Notes: generated from the letters alone by a model not told the origin. A stretch of 64,000 bases of DNA from Pseudomonas sp. PH1b (GCF_000633395.1 NZ_AYMU01000009.1:1-64000), one strand, 5' to 3'. Shown: positions 47,865-57,767, counted from the first letter of the stretch. Numbers and translations are program-made.

Positions 47865-50688
47865 AGTGACGGACCTCGCCAGTGCCGCTGATGTTGTCGA
47901 CACAACGACCGCAGATTTCCGGATGCTCCGGGTTCACGCCGACGTCTTCGCGGCAATGCCAGCAACGGGCGCATTTCGGGAAGGCCGACTTGACGATCTT
48001 CAGCTTCAGGCCACTGACTTCGGTGACCACCGCATCCGCCGGCGCCTGCAGCAAAGGTGCAACGCTTGCAGTGGAGGTGATCAGGACAAAGCGCAGCTCG
48101 TTGCTCAGCTTGGCCAGGTCGGCGCTCAGCGCCTCTTCGGCAAACAACGTCACTTCGGCTTGCAGGTTGCCACCGACGGCTTTGGCCGCACGCTGGATCT
48201 CCATCTCCTTGTTGACCGCCACTTTCACTTCCATGATGCGGTCCCAGTAGGCACGACCCAGCTCGAAGCCTTCCGGCAGCTCGGTCAGACCTTCGTACCA
48301 GGTGTTGAGCATGACCGATTCGTTACGCTCGCCCGGCAGGTACTGCCACAGTTCGTCGGCGGTGAAGGCGAGGATCGGCGCGATCCAGCGCACCAGCGCT
48401 TCGGAGATGTGGAACAGCGCGGTCTGGCAGGAACGGCGCGCCTTGCTGTCGGCGCCAGTGGTGTATTGGCGGTCCTTGATGATGTCGAGGTAGAAACCAC
48501 CCAGCTCCTGCACGCAGAAGTTGTGGACCTTGGAGTAGACGTTCCAGAAGCGGTATTCGCCGTAATGCTCTTGCAACTCGCGTTGCAGCAGCAGGGTACG
48601 GTCCACTGCCCAGCGATCCAGTGCGAGCATTTCGTCAGCCGGCAGCAGGTCGGTGGCCGGGTTGAAACCGGTCAGGTTGGAAAGCAGGAAACGTGCGGTG
48701 TTACGGATACGCCGATAGGCGTCCGCACTGCGCTGCAGGATCTGCTCGGACACGGCCATTTCGCCGGAGTAGTCGGTCGAGGCGACCCACAGACGCATGA
48801 TGTCGGCGCCCAGGGTGTCGTTGACCTTCTGCGGCGCGATCACGTTGCCCAGGGATTTGGACATCTTGCGGCCGGACTCATCGACGGTGAAGCCGTGGGT
48901 CAGCAGCTCGCGGTATGGCGCGTGATTGTCGATGGCGCAACCGGTCAGCAGGGACGAGTGGAACCAGCCGCGATGCTGGTCCGAACCTTCCAGGTACAGG
49001 TCGGCACGCGGGCCGGTTTCGTGGCCCATCGGGTGCGAGCCGCGCAGGACGTGCCAATGCGTGGTACCCGAGTCGAACCAGACGTCGAGGGTATCGCTGA
49101 TCTTGTCGTACAGCGGCGCTTCGTCGCCCAGCAGTTCGGCGGCGTCCATCTTGAACCACGCCTCGATGCCTTCGACTTCAACGCGCTTGGCAACTTCTTC
49201 CATCAGTTCGACGGTACGTGGGTGCAGCTCGCCGCTTTCCTTGTTCAGGAAGAACGGGATCGGCACGCCCCAGTTGCGCTGACGGGAGATGCACCAGTCT
49301 GGACGGTTGGCGATCATCGAGTGCAGACGTGCCTGGCCCCAGGCCGGAACGAACTTGGTGTCTTCGATGGCTTTGAGTGAGCGCACCCGCAGGGTGTCGC
49401 CACTGGCCGGCTCTTTGTCCATGCCGATGAACCACTGCGCGGTGGCGCGGTAGATCAGCGGAGTCTTGTGGCGCCAGCAGTGCATGTAGCTGTGGCTGAT
49501 GGTCTCGGTGTGCATCAGCGCACCGACTTCAGTCAGTTTTTCAACGATGGCCGGGTTGGCCTTCCAGATGAACTGGCCGCCGAAGAACTCCAGCGACGGC
49601 GCGTAGACACCGTTGCTCTGCACCGGGTTGAGGATGTCGTCGTTGACCATGCCGTACTTCTTGCAGGTCACGAAGTCGTCCACACCGTAGGCCGGGGCGG
49701 AGTGAACCACGCCAGTGCCGGCGCCCAGTTCCACGTAGTCAGCCAGGTAGATCGGCGACAGGCGGTCGTAGAACGGGTGACGGAAGTTGATCAGGTCCAG
49801 TTCTTGACCGGTGGTGGTCGCGATGACCGAGCCTTCAACGCCATAGCGCGACAGGCAAGACTCGACCAGCTCTTCAGCCAACACCAGCAGCTTGTCGCCG
49901 ATATCGACCAGTGCGTAAGTGAATTCCGGGTGAACGTTCAGCGCCTGGTTGGCCGGGATGGTCCACGGGGTGGTGGTCCAGATCACGATCGAGGCAGGCT
50001 TGCTCAGCGACGGCAGGCCGAAGGCGGCAGCCAGTTTGGCCTCGTCGGCGATCGGGAAGGCAACGTCGATGGTCGGGGACTTCTTGTTCTCGTACTCGAC
50101 TTCCGCTTCGGCCAGTGCCGAACCGCAGTCGAAGCACCAGTTCACAGGCTTCAAGCCCTTGAACACGAAACCGCCCTTGACGATTTCAGCGAGGGCGCGG
50201 ATTTCGCCGGCCTCGTTCTTGAAGTCCATGGTCTTGTAAGGATTGGCGAAGTCGCCGAGCACGCCGAGGCGGATGAACTCGGTCTTCTGTCCTTCGATCT
50301 GCTCGGTGGCGTAGGCACGGCACAGTTCGCGGGTCTTGTCCGCGCCCAGGTTCTTGCCGTGGGTCACTTCAACCTTGTGCTCGATCGGCAGACCGTGGCA
50401 GTCCCAGCCCGGAACGTAGGGTGCGTCGAAACCCGAAAGGGTTTTCGAGCGGATGATCATGTCCTTGAGAATCTTGTTCAGCGCGTGACCGATATGGATC
50501 GTGCCGTTGGCGTACGGAGGGCCGTCGTGCAAAACGAACTTCGGACGATCCTTGCCAATTTCGCGCAACTTTCCGTACAGGCCAATGCTGTCCCAACGCT
50601 GCAGAATCTGTGGTTCGCGCTGGGGCAGGCCGGCCTTCATTGGGAAGGCGGTGTCCGGAAGGTTTAGCGTGGCTTTATAGTCGGTCAT
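47857..50688 (-). CDS. ileS: Isoleucyl-tRNA synthetase
   Basis: A 943-residue class I synthetase charging tRNA-Ile. HIGH-type signature PPYANGTIHIGHALNK near residue 60, large CP1 editing domain (WTTTPWTIPANQALNVHPEF), KMSKS loop SGRKMSKSLGN near 605, and a C-terminal zinc finger CARCWHCREDVG...ICGRC. Full bacterial (IleS1) type. It lies 13 bp after ribF in a ribF-ileS-lspA-fkpB-ispH run. Confidence 0.97.
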   Translation of the reverse strand: MTDYKATLNLPDTAFPMKAGLPQREPQILQRWDSIGLYGKLREIGKDRPKFVLHDGPPYANGTIHIGHALNKILKDMIIRSKTLSGFDAPYVPGWDCHGLPIEHKVEVTHGKNLGADKTRELCRAYATEQIEGQKTEFIRLGVLGDFANPYKTMDFKNEAGEIRALAEIVKGGFVFKGLKPVNWCFDCGSALAEAEVEYENKKSPTIDVAFPIADEAKLAAAFGLPSLSKPASIVIWTTTPWTIPANQALNVHPEFTYALVDIGDKLLVLAEELVESCLSRYGVEGSVIATTTGQELDLINFRHPFYDRLSPIYLADYVELGAGTGVVHSAPAYGVDDFVTCKKYGMVNDDILNPVQSNGVYAPSLEFFGGQFIWKANPAIVEKLTEVGALMHTETISHSYMHCWRHKTPLIYRATAQWFIGMDKEPASGDTLRVRSLKAIEDTKFVPAWGQARLHSMIANRPDWCISRQRNWGVPIPFFLNKESGELHPRTVELMEEVAKRVEVEGIEAWFKMDAAELLGDEAPLYDKISDTLDVWFDSGTTHWHVLRGSHPMGHETGPRADLYLEGSDQHRGWFHSSLLTGCAIDNHAPYRELLTHGFTVDESGRKMSKSLGNVIAPQKVNDTLGADIMRLWVASTDYSGEMAVSEQILQRSADAYRRIRNTARFLLSNLTGFNPATDLLPADEMLALDRWAVDRTLLLQRELQEHYGEYRFWNVYSKVHNFCVQELGGFYLDIIKDRQYTTGADSKARRSCQTALFHISEALVRWIAPILAFTADELWQYLPGERNESVMLNTWYEGLTELPEGFELGRAYWDRIMEVKVAVNKEMEIQRAAKAVGGNLQAEVTLFAEEALSADLAKLSNELRFVLITSTASVAPLLQAPADAVVTEVSGLKLKIVKSAFPKCARCWHCREDVGVNPEHPEICGRCVDNISGTGEVRHYA

Positions 50689-50701
50689 TTAAGGCTCTTC
50701 A

Positions 50702-51646
50702 TTAGCGATTGGCGCTATGGATACGTGCCACTTGGGCACGGGCGGCGGCAACATCCGCATTGATCGCCGTCTTCAACGCCTCCAGGGAGGCGAAACGCTG
50801 CTCTTCACGCAGCTTATGGTGGAAAACCACCGTCAAACGCCGGTCATACAGATCGCCGGCAAAATCTAAAAGATGAACTTCCAGGTGGGCCTTGCCATCA
50901 CCTGCGACCGTAGGCCGGACGCCGATATTGGCGACTCCCGGCCAGATCTTGCCGCCGATCTCGACACTCACCAGGTACACCCCGGAAAGCGGCACGCGAC
51001 GGCGTTTCAATTGCACATTGGCAGTGGGCGTGCCCAATTGGCGCGCCAGCTTCTGCCCATGCAGGACCCGCCCGGCAATCCGGTAGGGACGACCGAGCAG
51101 ACGCTCGGCCAGAGCAAAATCGGCGGCGGCCAGCGCATTGCGGACCTGGGTACTGCTGACCCGCAGGCCATCGAGCTCTACCGTTTGCGCAGCCTCGACG
51201 GTGAACCCGTGGGCGATGCCGGCCTGCTGCAGGAACTCGAAGTCGCCGACCCGGTCGCAACCGAAGCGGAAGTCGTCACCCACCTCCAGGTGCTGCACCC
51301 CCAGGCCGTGCACCAGAATCCGCTCGACGAACTCGGTGGCGCTGAGCTTGCTCAGGCGCTGGTTGAACGCCAGGCACAGGACCCGGTCAACGCCCTCCTC
51401 GGCCAGCAGCTGCAACTTGTCCCGCAGGCGGGCCAGGCGGGCCGGCGCGGTCTCGGGGGCAAAGAATTCACGCGGCTGCGGCTCGAAAATCACCACGCAG
51501 CTGGGCACGCCCAACTCGAGCGCACGTTCACGCAGCCGGCCCAGGATAGCCTGGTGACCACGGTGAACACCGTCAAAGTTGCCAATAGTGGCGACGCAGC
51601 CCCGATGCTGGGGGCGCAGATTGTGGAGGCCTCGAACCAGCTGCAT
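50702..51646 (-). CDS. ribF: Bifunctional riboflavin kinase / FAD synthetase RibF
   Basis: A 314-residue enzyme making FMN and FAD. The N-terminal adenylyltransferase domain has TIGNFDGVHRGHQAIL and LRVSSTQVRNAL. The C-terminal flavokinase domain has GRPYRIAGRVLHGQKLARQLGTPTANVQL. ATG at 51646 (MQLVRGLHNLRPQHRG) matches the family start; in-frame ATGs up to 13 codons upstream are less likely. Confidence 0.95.
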   Translation of the reverse strand: MQLVRGLHNLRPQHRGCVATIGNFDGVHRGHQAILGRLRERALELGVPSCVVIFEPQPREFFAPETAPARLARLRDKLQLLAEEGVDRVLCLAFNQRLSKLSATEFVERILVHGLGVQHLEVGDDFRFGCDRVGDFEFLQQAGIAHGFTVEAAQTVELDGLRVSSTQVRNALAAADFALAERLLGRPYRIAGRVLHGQKLARQLGTPTANVQLKRRRVPLSGVYLVSVEIGGKIWPGVANIGVRPTVAGDGKAHLEVHLLDFAGDLYDRRLTVVFHHKLREEQRFASLEALKTAINADVAAARAQVARIHSANR

Positions 51647-51775
51647 AACGCGCTTCTTGCTCATAAAGTGGTCGATTATAACCACACCCGGCGGTCAACG
51701 ACAGGCAGCACCGTCACCCGAAGTGATCGAACCGACAAAACCAGTGCCTGCCTGGTGCCAACGACTCAAGAGTCG

Positions 51776-53314
51776 TCAGTTCAAGGCCTTGCGATTGAAG
51801 TGCCGCAGGCGGAAGCCCAACAGCGCCAGCATGCCGAAATAGGCCACCACTCCTGCAACCACCAGCCCCCCCAGGCGCAGGAAGCGTTGCAGCATGTGCC
51901 CCTGATCCCAGGCCGGCATGAAGTGCATCAGGCCCAGCAGTACCGCCGACATCACCGCCACCGCCACCAGAAGCTTCAGGGTAAACAGCCCCCAACCCGG
52001 TTGCGGCTGGAACATCTGCTGCTTGCGCAACTGATAGAACAGCAGCCCGGCATTGATGCAGGCCCCGGCGCTGATGGCCAGGGCCAGCCCGGCATGCTTG
52101 AAAGGCCCAATAAATGCCAGGTTGAGCAACTGAGTGACGATCAAAGTGAAGATGGCGATTTTTACCGGAGTGCGGATGTTCTGTTGCGCATAGAAGCCCG
52201 GCGCCAGCACCTTGATCACGATGATTCCCAGCAGGCCCACGGCGTAGGCCACCAGGGCCCGCTGGGTCATGGCGGCATCGAAGGCGCTGAACTCGCCGTA
52301 CTGGAACAGCGACACAGTCAGCGGCTCGGCAAGAATACCCAGCGCCAGGGAGCACGGCAGCACCAGGATGAAGCACAGGCGCAGGCCCCAATCGAGGATC
52401 CGCGAATACTCGTGGCGATCCTTGCTGGCGTAGGTCTTGGCCAGGGTCGGCAACAGGATGGTCCCCAACGCGACACCCAGCACGCCGGAAGGCAGCTCCA
52501 TGAGTCGGTCGGCGTAATACATCCAGGACACCGAACCCGCCACCAGGAACGAGGCGAAGATGGTGTTGATGATCAAGGATATCTGGCTCACGGAAACCCC
52601 GAGGATCGCCGGCAGCATCTGCTTGAGCACCCGCCAGACCCCGGTATCCCGCAGGTTCAGGCGCGGCAGTACCAGCATGCCGATCTTCTTCAGGTGCGGC
52701 AGCTGATAGAGCAGTTGCGCCAGGCCGCCGGCCAGCACCGCCCAACCCAGGGCCATCACCGGCGGATCGAAATACGGCGTCAGCCACACCGCGAAGATGA
52801 TCATGCTGACGTTGAGCAGGGTCGGCACGAAGGCCGGCACCGAGAAACGGTTCCAGGTGTTGAGGATCGCTCCGGCCAGGGAAGACAGCGAGATCAGCAA
52901 TATATAAGGAAAGGTCACCCGTAGCAGGTCAGTGGTGAGGCTGAACTTTTCCGGCGAGTCGACAAAGCCCGGGGCCGTAGCCCAGATGACCCAGGGCGCG
53001 GCGACGATGCCCAGGGTCGTGACCAGCGCCAGCACCAGGGTCAAAAGGCCCGAGACATAGGCTATGAAAGTGCGCGTGGCCTCCTCCCCCTGCTGGCTCT
53101 TGTACTCCGCGAGGATCGGCACAAAGGCCTGGGAAAAAGCCCCTTCGGCGAAGATCCGCCGCAGCAGATTGGGCAGCTTGAAGGCGATGAAAAAGGCGTC
53201 CGTGGCCATGCCGGCACCGAAGGTGCGGGCAATGATGGTGTCACGTACAAACCCCAGGACCCGGGAAAGCATCGTGATGGAACTGACGGCGGCCAATGAC
53301 TTGAGCAGGTTCAT
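51776..53314 (-). CDS. murJ: Lipid II flippase MurJ
   Basis: A 512-residue inner-membrane protein with about 14 transmembrane helices that moves lipid II across the membrane for cell-wall synthesis. It begins MNLLKSLAAVSSITMLSRVLGFVRDTIIARTFGAG, the MVF/MurJ signature, with the essential Arg/Asp residues near AEGAFSQAFVPIL. ATG at 53314 is preferred over one 15 codons upstream by family comparison. Confidence 0.95.
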   Translation of the reverse strand: MNLLKSLAAVSSITMLSRVLGFVRDTIIARTFGAGMATDAFFIAFKLPNLLRRIFAEGAFSQAFVPILAEYKSQQGEEATRTFIAYVSGLLTLVLALVTTLGIVAAPWVIWATAPGFVDSPEKFSLTTDLLRVTFPYILLISLSSLAGAILNTWNRFSVPAFVPTLLNVSMIIFAVWLTPYFDPPVMALGWAVLAGGLAQLLYQLPHLKKIGMLVLPRLNLRDTGVWRVLKQMLPAILGVSVSQISLIINTIFASFLVAGSVSWMYYADRLMELPSGVLGVALGTILLPTLAKTYASKDRHEYSRILDWGLRLCFILVLPCSLALGILAEPLTVSLFQYGEFSAFDAAMTQRALVAYAVGLLGIIVIKVLAPGFYAQQNIRTPVKIAIFTLIVTQLLNLAFIGPFKHAGLALAISAGACINAGLLFYQLRKQQMFQPQPGWGLFTLKLLVAVAVMSAVLLGLMHFMPAWDQGHMLQRFLRLGGLVVAGVVAYFGMLALLGFRLRHFNRKALN

Positions 53315-53484
53315 GAAAAGGTTTTGCGCCTTGTAGATAAACAGCAGGCGAACAGACACCTACTTATGCGATACTCCGCGCCGCAACAGCACAGAGCCAA
53401 AGCTCGCGAGTTTACAGGTCAAGCGCCGGAAATAAATATCCCGCCTCTTCAGATCGACCACTCAGCGGAACGCATCACCCGCCC

Positions 53485-53513
53485 TTGACAAGACTTCAAC
53501 TCATCGGCATGAT
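53485..53513 (+). promoter_or_regulatory. rpsT promoter
   Basis: Perfect -35 TTGACA (53485-53490), 17-base spacer and -10 CATGAT (53508-53513), followed by a GC-rich TCGCGGCC. It predicts a leader of about 47 bases before rpsT. Confidence 0.65.
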
Positions 53514-53566
53514 TCGCGGCCTATTTTGTTTGCTATTTCCCAAAAAGTCTTTCGAGGAGCTCGACG

Positions 53567-53845
53567 GTGGCCAACACACCTTCCGCCAAAAAACGTGCAA
53601 AACAGGCTGAGAAGCGTCGCAGCCACAACGCCAGCCTGCGTTCCATGGTTCGTACCTACATCAAGAATGTAGTTAAAGCCATCGACGCAAAAGACGCTGA
53701 AAAAGCTCAAGCTGCTTACGTTCTGGCCGTGCCAGTTATCGACCGCATGGCCGATAAAGGCATCATCCACAAGAACAAAGCTGCTCGCCATAAAGGTCGT
53801 CTGAATGGCCACATCAAGGCTCTGAACCTTGCTGCTGCAGCCTAA
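53567..53845 (+). CDS. rpsT: 30S ribosomal protein S20
   Basis: A 92-residue basic protein (ANTPSAKKRAKQAEKRRSHNASLRSMVRTYIKN...) that binds 16S rRNA early in 30S assembly. The start codon is GTG with GAGGAG nine bases upstream; a non-ATG start for S20 fits the known autoregulation of rpsT in E. coli. A perfect terminator follows. Confidence 0.97.
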   Translation: MANTPSAKKRAKQAEKRRSHNASLRSMVRTYIKNVVKAIDAKDAEKAQAAYVLAVPVIDRMADKGIIHKNKAARHKGRLNGHIKALNLAAAA

Positions 53846-53859
53846 GCGACACGCTTGTT

Positions 53860-53887
53860 AAAAAACCGACCCAAGGGTCGGTTTTTT
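53860..53887 (+). terminator. Terminator of rpsT
   Basis: Stem AAAAAACCGACCC / GGGTCGGTTTTTT with an AA loop and a T run, 15 bp after the stop. Confidence 0.92.
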
Positions 53888-53960
53888 ATTGCCTGCCATT
53901 TGACCACCCCAACAGGCCAGCCCCACTACCACCGAGACCGGCCCGCCAGCGCTCAGATGA

Positions 53961-54422
53961 TCACTGATGAGGCCATGGCAGGATCGGGATCGCCGTCACC
54001 GCATTCTGCGGGCTGCCCTCGATCAGCCGATCGCTATAGACCAGGTACACCAGGGTATTGCGCTTCTTGTCGAGAAAACGCACCACCTGCATGGTCTTGA
54101 ATACCAGCGACGTGCGCTCCTTGAACACCTCATCGCCATCCTTGAGCTCACCCTTGAAGGCAATCGGCCCCACCTGGCGACAGGCAATGGAAGCCTCGGC
54201 GCGATCCTCCGCCAAGCCCAGGCCACCCTTGAGCCCACCCGCCTTGGCCCGCGACAGATAACAGGTCACACCCTCGACCTTGGGATCATCGAACGCCTCG
54301 ACCACGATCCGGTCATTTGGCCCGACAAACTTGAACACCGTGGATACCTGGCCAATCTCTTCAGCCGACACCATGAACGGCATCGCCAGGAACAAACCCA
54401 ACAATCCTTTTGCTACGCGCAT
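53961..54422 (-). CDS. creA: CreA-family periplasmic protein
   Basis: A 153-residue exported protein: signal peptide MRVAKGLLGLFLAMPFMVSA, then the CreA pattern IGQVSTVFKFVGPNDRIVVEAFDDPKVEGVTCYLSRAKAGGLKG...EASIACRQVGPI. The two Cys may pair. Function unknown despite the name; it does not metabolise creatine. It lies 19 bp after proB and may share its transcript. Confidence 0.9.
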   Translation of the reverse strand: MRVAKGLLGLFLAMPFMVSAEEIGQVSTVFKFVGPNDRIVVEAFDDPKVEGVTCYLSRAKAGGLKGGLGLAEDRAEASIACRQVGPIAFKGELKDGDEVFKERTSLVFKTMQVVRFLDKKRNTLVYLVYSDRLIEGSPQNAVTAIPILPWPHQ

Positions 54423-54441
54423 TCGCTTTTCCTTACGCCAC

Positions 54442-55560
54442 TTACACCAGAATCAGATTATCGCGGTGAACCAGCTCCGGCTCAGCCATGTAACCCAAGA
54501 CAGCGACGATCGCATCAGACGGCCGCCCCATGATCTTTTGCGCCTCGAGCGCACTGTAGTTGGCCAGGCCACGAGCGATTTCGCGACCATCAGGCGCCAC
54601 ACAAACCACCATTTCGCCGCGACGGAAGCCACCCTGGACCTGCTTGACCCCCACCGGCAGCAAACTCTTGTTGCCCTGGGACAGGGCCGATACCGCCCCG
54701 GCATCCAGCACCAGGGTGCCACGAGTCTGCAGATGCCCGGCCAGCCACTGCTTGCGCGCCGCCAGCATGCCGCGCTCCGGCGACAGCAGGGTCCCCAGAC
54801 GCTCGCCAGCCTTGAGCCGATCCAGCACCCGCTCCAGACGCCCACCCACAATGATGGTATGAGCCCCGGAACGCGCCGCCAGCCGCGCCGCGCGCAACTT
54901 GGTCTGCATGCCGCCACGCCCCAGAGCGCCGCCCGTACCACCCGCCACCGCATCCAGCGCCGGATCATCCGCCCGCGCCTCGTAAATCAGCCGGGCATCG
55001 GGATTGCTGCGCGGATCAGCATCGAACATGCCATCGCGGTCCGTGAGAATCACCAGTAGGTCAGCCTCCACCAGGTTGGCTACCAGCGCCGCAAGCGTGT
55101 CGTTATCGCCAAAGCGGATCTCATCGGTTACCACGGTGTCATTCTCATTGATCACCGGGACGACCTTGAGATCCACCAGCGCCCGAAGAGTACTGCGGGC
55201 ATTGAGGTAACGCTTGCGGTCCGAGAGATCGTCATGGGTCAGCAGAATCTGCGCGGTATGCCGGCCATGCTCGGCAAAGCTCGACTCCCAGGCCTGCACC
55301 AGGCCCATCTGGCCAATAGCCGCGGCCGCCTGCAGCTCATGCATCGCACTCGGTCGTGCGGTCCAGCCCAGGCGACTCATACCGGCCGCCACTGCACCAG
55401 AGGAAACCAGCACCAACTCAACGCCAGCCTCATGCAAGGCCACCATCTGCTCGACCCACACGCCCATTGCCGCGCGATCCAGCCCCTTGCCATCCGCCGT
55501 CAGCAGTGCGCTGCCGATCTTCACGACCCAGCGTTGCGCACCCGTCACCTTGCTCCGCAT
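54442..55560 (-). CDS. proB: Glutamate 5-kinase ProB
   Basis: A 372-residue enzyme that phosphorylates glutamate, the first step of proline synthesis. The amino-acid-kinase domain (about 1-260) has VVKIGSALLT, SSGAVAAG, NENDTV and LTDRDGMF. The C-terminal PUA domain follows (about 280-370, GAVSALSQGNKSLLPVGVKQVQGGFRRGEMV). ATG at 55560 (MRSKVTGAQRW) is used. It is separated from obgE by a hairpin and a REP-like element. Confidence 0.95.
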   Translation of the reverse strand: MRSKVTGAQRWVVKIGSALLTADGKGLDRAAMGVWVEQMVALHEAGVELVLVSSGAVAAGMSRLGWTARPSAMHELQAAAAIGQMGLVQAWESSFAEHGRHTAQILLTHDDLSDRKRYLNARSTLRALVDLKVVPVINENDTVVTDEIRFGDNDTLAALVANLVEADLLVILTDRDGMFDADPRSNPDARLIYEARADDPALDAVAGGTGGALGRGGMQTKLRAARLAARSGAHTIIVGGRLERVLDRLKAGERLGTLLSPERGMLAARKQWLAGHLQTRGTLVLDAGAVSALSQGNKSLLPVGVKQVQGGFRRGEMVVCVAPDGREIARGLANYSALEAQKIMGRPSDAIVAVLGYMAEPELVHRDNLILV

Positions 55561-55635
55561 CTTATTCAACCTTTGCCAGCGAGCGACGCGACCGAGCGCC
55601 ACTCATGGGGTTATTCGTATTTAGACCTGCAGACA

Positions 55636-55661
55636 CCAAAACGCCGCTCAGATGAGCGGCG
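55636..55661 (-). terminator. Terminator between obgE and proB
   Basis: Stem CGCCGCTCA / TGAGCGGCG with a 2-base loop is followed on the minus strand by TTTTGG, a plausible terminator for obgE. Confidence 0.7.
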
Positions 55662-55715
55662 CCTTGAAAGCTGGCTGACAACGATGATAACACCGCATCA
55701 AACCAGATAAACCGT

Positions 55716-55742
55716 CTTCGCAGGCCTGCCTGCGCCTACAGA
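55716..55742. repeat. REP-like palindrome after obgE
   Basis: CGCAGGC-CT-GCCTGCG followed by CCTACAG, ending one base before the obgE stop codon triplet. A variant of the REP core seen elsewhere in the window. Confidence 0.6.
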
Positions 55743-55743
55743 A

Positions 55744-56967
55744 TCAGTCGCGAACGTAGATGATTTCCGGACCATCCTCATCATCCACATCTTCTTCATC
55801 CCAATCGTCGTCACCGATGTCATGAACGCTCTTCACGCCGCTGCGGCGCAGGGCACGCTGGTCGTCCAGAGCCTGCAACTGTGCACGAGCCTCGTCTTCG
55901 ATGCGCTGATCCAGCTCGGCCAGTTCGTCGGCGAAGACCGGGTCGGCCGCCAGGCGATCAGCACGATCTTCCAGGTAGCGCATGATGTCGCGACTCAGGC
56001 GCTCGGTGCCGTCCTTGGAGATGGCCGAGATCACATACACCGGCCCCGTCCACTCCAGGCGATCAACGATTTCCTTGACCCGCTCTTCATGCTCTTCCTC
56101 AAGGATCTGATCGCACTTGTTCAGCACCAGCCAGCGCTCACGCTCGGCCAGGGACGGGCTGAACTTGACCAGCTCATTGACAATCACCTCCGCCGCATCC
56201 GCCGGGCTGCTTTCATCCAGCGGAGCCATGTCTACCAGGTGCAGCAGGATACGCGTGCGCGCCAAGTGCTTGAGGAAGCGAATCCCCAGACCCGCACCAT
56301 CGGACGCACCCTCGATCAGACCCGGGATATCGGCAATTACAAAGCTTTTCCAACGATCGACACTGACCACACCCAGGTTCGGCACCAGGGTGGTGAATGG
56401 ATAATCCGCCACCTTCGGCTTGGCCGCAGAAACCGAACGAATAAAGGTACTCTTGCCGGCATTCGGCAAGCCCAGCAGACCTACGTCGGCCAACACCTTC
56501 AATTCCAGCTTGAGATCACGCTGCTCGCCCGGCTTGCCCGGCGTCGTCTGACGCGGAGCACGGTTGGTACTGGATTTGAAACGGGTGTTGCCCAGCCCGT
56601 GCCAGCCGCCCTGCACCACCATCAGGCGCTGACCCGCCTTGGTCAGGTCGCCGATGACTTCCTGAGTCCCGGCATCGATGATCGTGGTACCCACCGGTAC
56701 CCGCAGCTCCAGGTCTTCACCCTTCTTGCCGGTGCAGTCAGTGCTGCCGCCGTTGGAGCCACGCTCGGCATCGAAGTGCCGGGTGTAACGGTAATCCACC
56801 AGGGTATTGAGGTTTTCGTCGGCGATCATGTAGATCGAACCGCCATCACCCCCATCACCACCGTTGGGTCCACCGTTCTCGATGAATTTTTCCCGACGGA
56901 AACTCATGCAGCCATTGCCGCCGTCGCCAGCTTTTACTCGGATCGAAACTTCATCAACAAACTTCAT
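55744..56967 (-). CDS. obgE: Obg-family GTPase ObgE/CgtA
   Basis: A 407-residue essential GTPase for 50S ribosome assembly and stress control. The glycine-rich Obg domain comes first (GDGGNGCMSFRREKFIENGGPNGGDGGDGG). The G domain has GLPNAGKST (G1), DIPGLIEGA (G3), NKCD (G4) and SAIS (G5). The tail is strongly acidic (DDDWDEEDVDDEDG), as usual in pseudomonads. ATG at 56967 is used. It lies downstream of rplU-rpmA, the conserved order. Confidence 0.96.
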   Translation of the reverse strand: MKFVDEVSIRVKAGDGGNGCMSFRREKFIENGGPNGGDGGDGGSIYMIADENLNTLVDYRYTRHFDAERGSNGGSTDCTGKKGEDLELRVPVGTTIIDAGTQEVIGDLTKAGQRLMVVQGGWHGLGNTRFKSSTNRAPRQTTPGKPGEQRDLKLELKVLADVGLLGLPNAGKSTFIRSVSAAKPKVADYPFTTLVPNLGVVSVDRWKSFVIADIPGLIEGASDGAGLGIRFLKHLARTRILLHLVDMAPLDESSPADAAEVIVNELVKFSPSLAERERWLVLNKCDQILEEEHEERVKEIVDRLEWTGPVYVISAISKDGTERLSRDIMRYLEDRADRLAADPVFADELAELDQRIEDEARAQLQALDDQRALRRSGVKSVHDIGDDDWDEEDVDDEDGPEIIYVRD

Positions 56968-57117
56968 AATCAAACGCCTCTCGCCGCACGGACGAGCTGA
57001 AAAAAATCAAGACATAAGACTCTTGCAAAAATGAGCGCAGCGACCTCAATCAACGACCGAAACATCCAACGCTGGCAGCCCATACAAACAGTTTTGCAAG
57101 AGACTCATCCCACAAAC

Positions 57118-57147
57118 GAAAAAGCCCCGTCGCGAGACAGGGCTTTT
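57118..57147 (-). terminator. Terminator between rpmA and obgE
   Basis: Stem AAAAGCCCTGTC / GACGGGGCTTTT (one mismatch) with a 4-base loop, 16 bp after the rpmA stop and ending in T's on the minus strand. Confidence 0.8.
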
Positions 57148-57162
57148 CCAGCGATCGCGCAA

Positions 57163-57420
57163 TTAAGCTGCGACGACGCTCACGTAACGGCGGTTGAACG
57201 CGCCCTTTACTTCAAACTTGATCACGCCTTCGATTTTCGCGAAGAGGGTGTGATCCTTACCCATACCAACGCCGTAGCCAGCGTGGAATTGGGTGCCGCG
57301 CTGACGCACGATGATGTTGCCCGGAATGATTTTCTGGCCGCCATACATCTTCACGCCAAGGCGTTTGGCTTCTGAGTCGCGACCGTTACGGGTACTACCA
57401 CCAGCTTTTTTGTGTGCCAT
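57163..57420 (-). CDS. rpmA: 50S ribosomal protein L27
   Basis: An 85-residue protein whose N-terminal tail reaches the peptidyl transferase centre: MAHKKAGGSTRNGRDSEAKRLGVKMYGGQ, then GNIIVRQRGTQFHAG. No extended, protease-cleaved N-terminus as in Firmicutes. It lies 35 bp after rplU. Confidence 0.97.
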   Translation of the reverse strand: MAHKKAGGSTRNGRDSEAKRLGVKMYGGQKIIPGNIIVRQRGTQFHAGYGVGMGKDHTLFAKIEGVIKFEVKGAFNRRYVSVVAA

Positions 57421-57455
57421 GAGTTCAATTCTCCTAGTGAGGAATTAGGCTGTAA

Positions 57456-57767
57456 TTAAGCCTGAATACCGGTGATTTTGATCTCGGTGAACCACTGGCG
57501 GTGGCCCATACGCTTCATGTGGTGCTTACGGCGACGGAACTTGATGATGCGGACTTTATCGTGACGACCTTGGGAGATCACTTCAGCCTTGACGGTTGCG
57601 CCAGCAACAACAGGTGCGCCGATGTTCACGTCGTCGCCATTGGCAACCAACAGAACGCGGTCAAAAGTCACGGATTCGCCGGTGGCGATTTCCAGTTTTT
57701 CGATCTTCAGGTATTCACCTTCAGCGACCTTGTATTGCTTACCACCGGTAACGATTACTGCGTACAT
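57456..57767 (-). CDS. rplU: 50S ribosomal protein L21
   Basis: A 103-residue rRNA-binding protein: MYAVIVTGGKQYKVAEGEYLKIEKLE...FRRRKHHMKRMGHRQWFTEIKITGI. GGAGA seven bases before ATG 57767 fixes the start over a long in-frame extension. A good promoter lies about 135 bp upstream, leaving a leader of about 127 bases. Confidence 0.97.
   Translation of the reverse strand: MYAVIVTGGKQYKVAEGEYLKIEKLEIATGESVTFDRVLLVANGDDVNIGAPVVAGATVKAEVISQGRHDKVRIIKFRRRKHHMKRMGHRQWFTEIKITGIQA

Noticed and set aside
50873..52924. 683-codon open frame on the plus strand over ribF and murJ
   Set aside because: It crosses two opposite-strand genes, is rich in Gln/His/Arg and has no family pattern.
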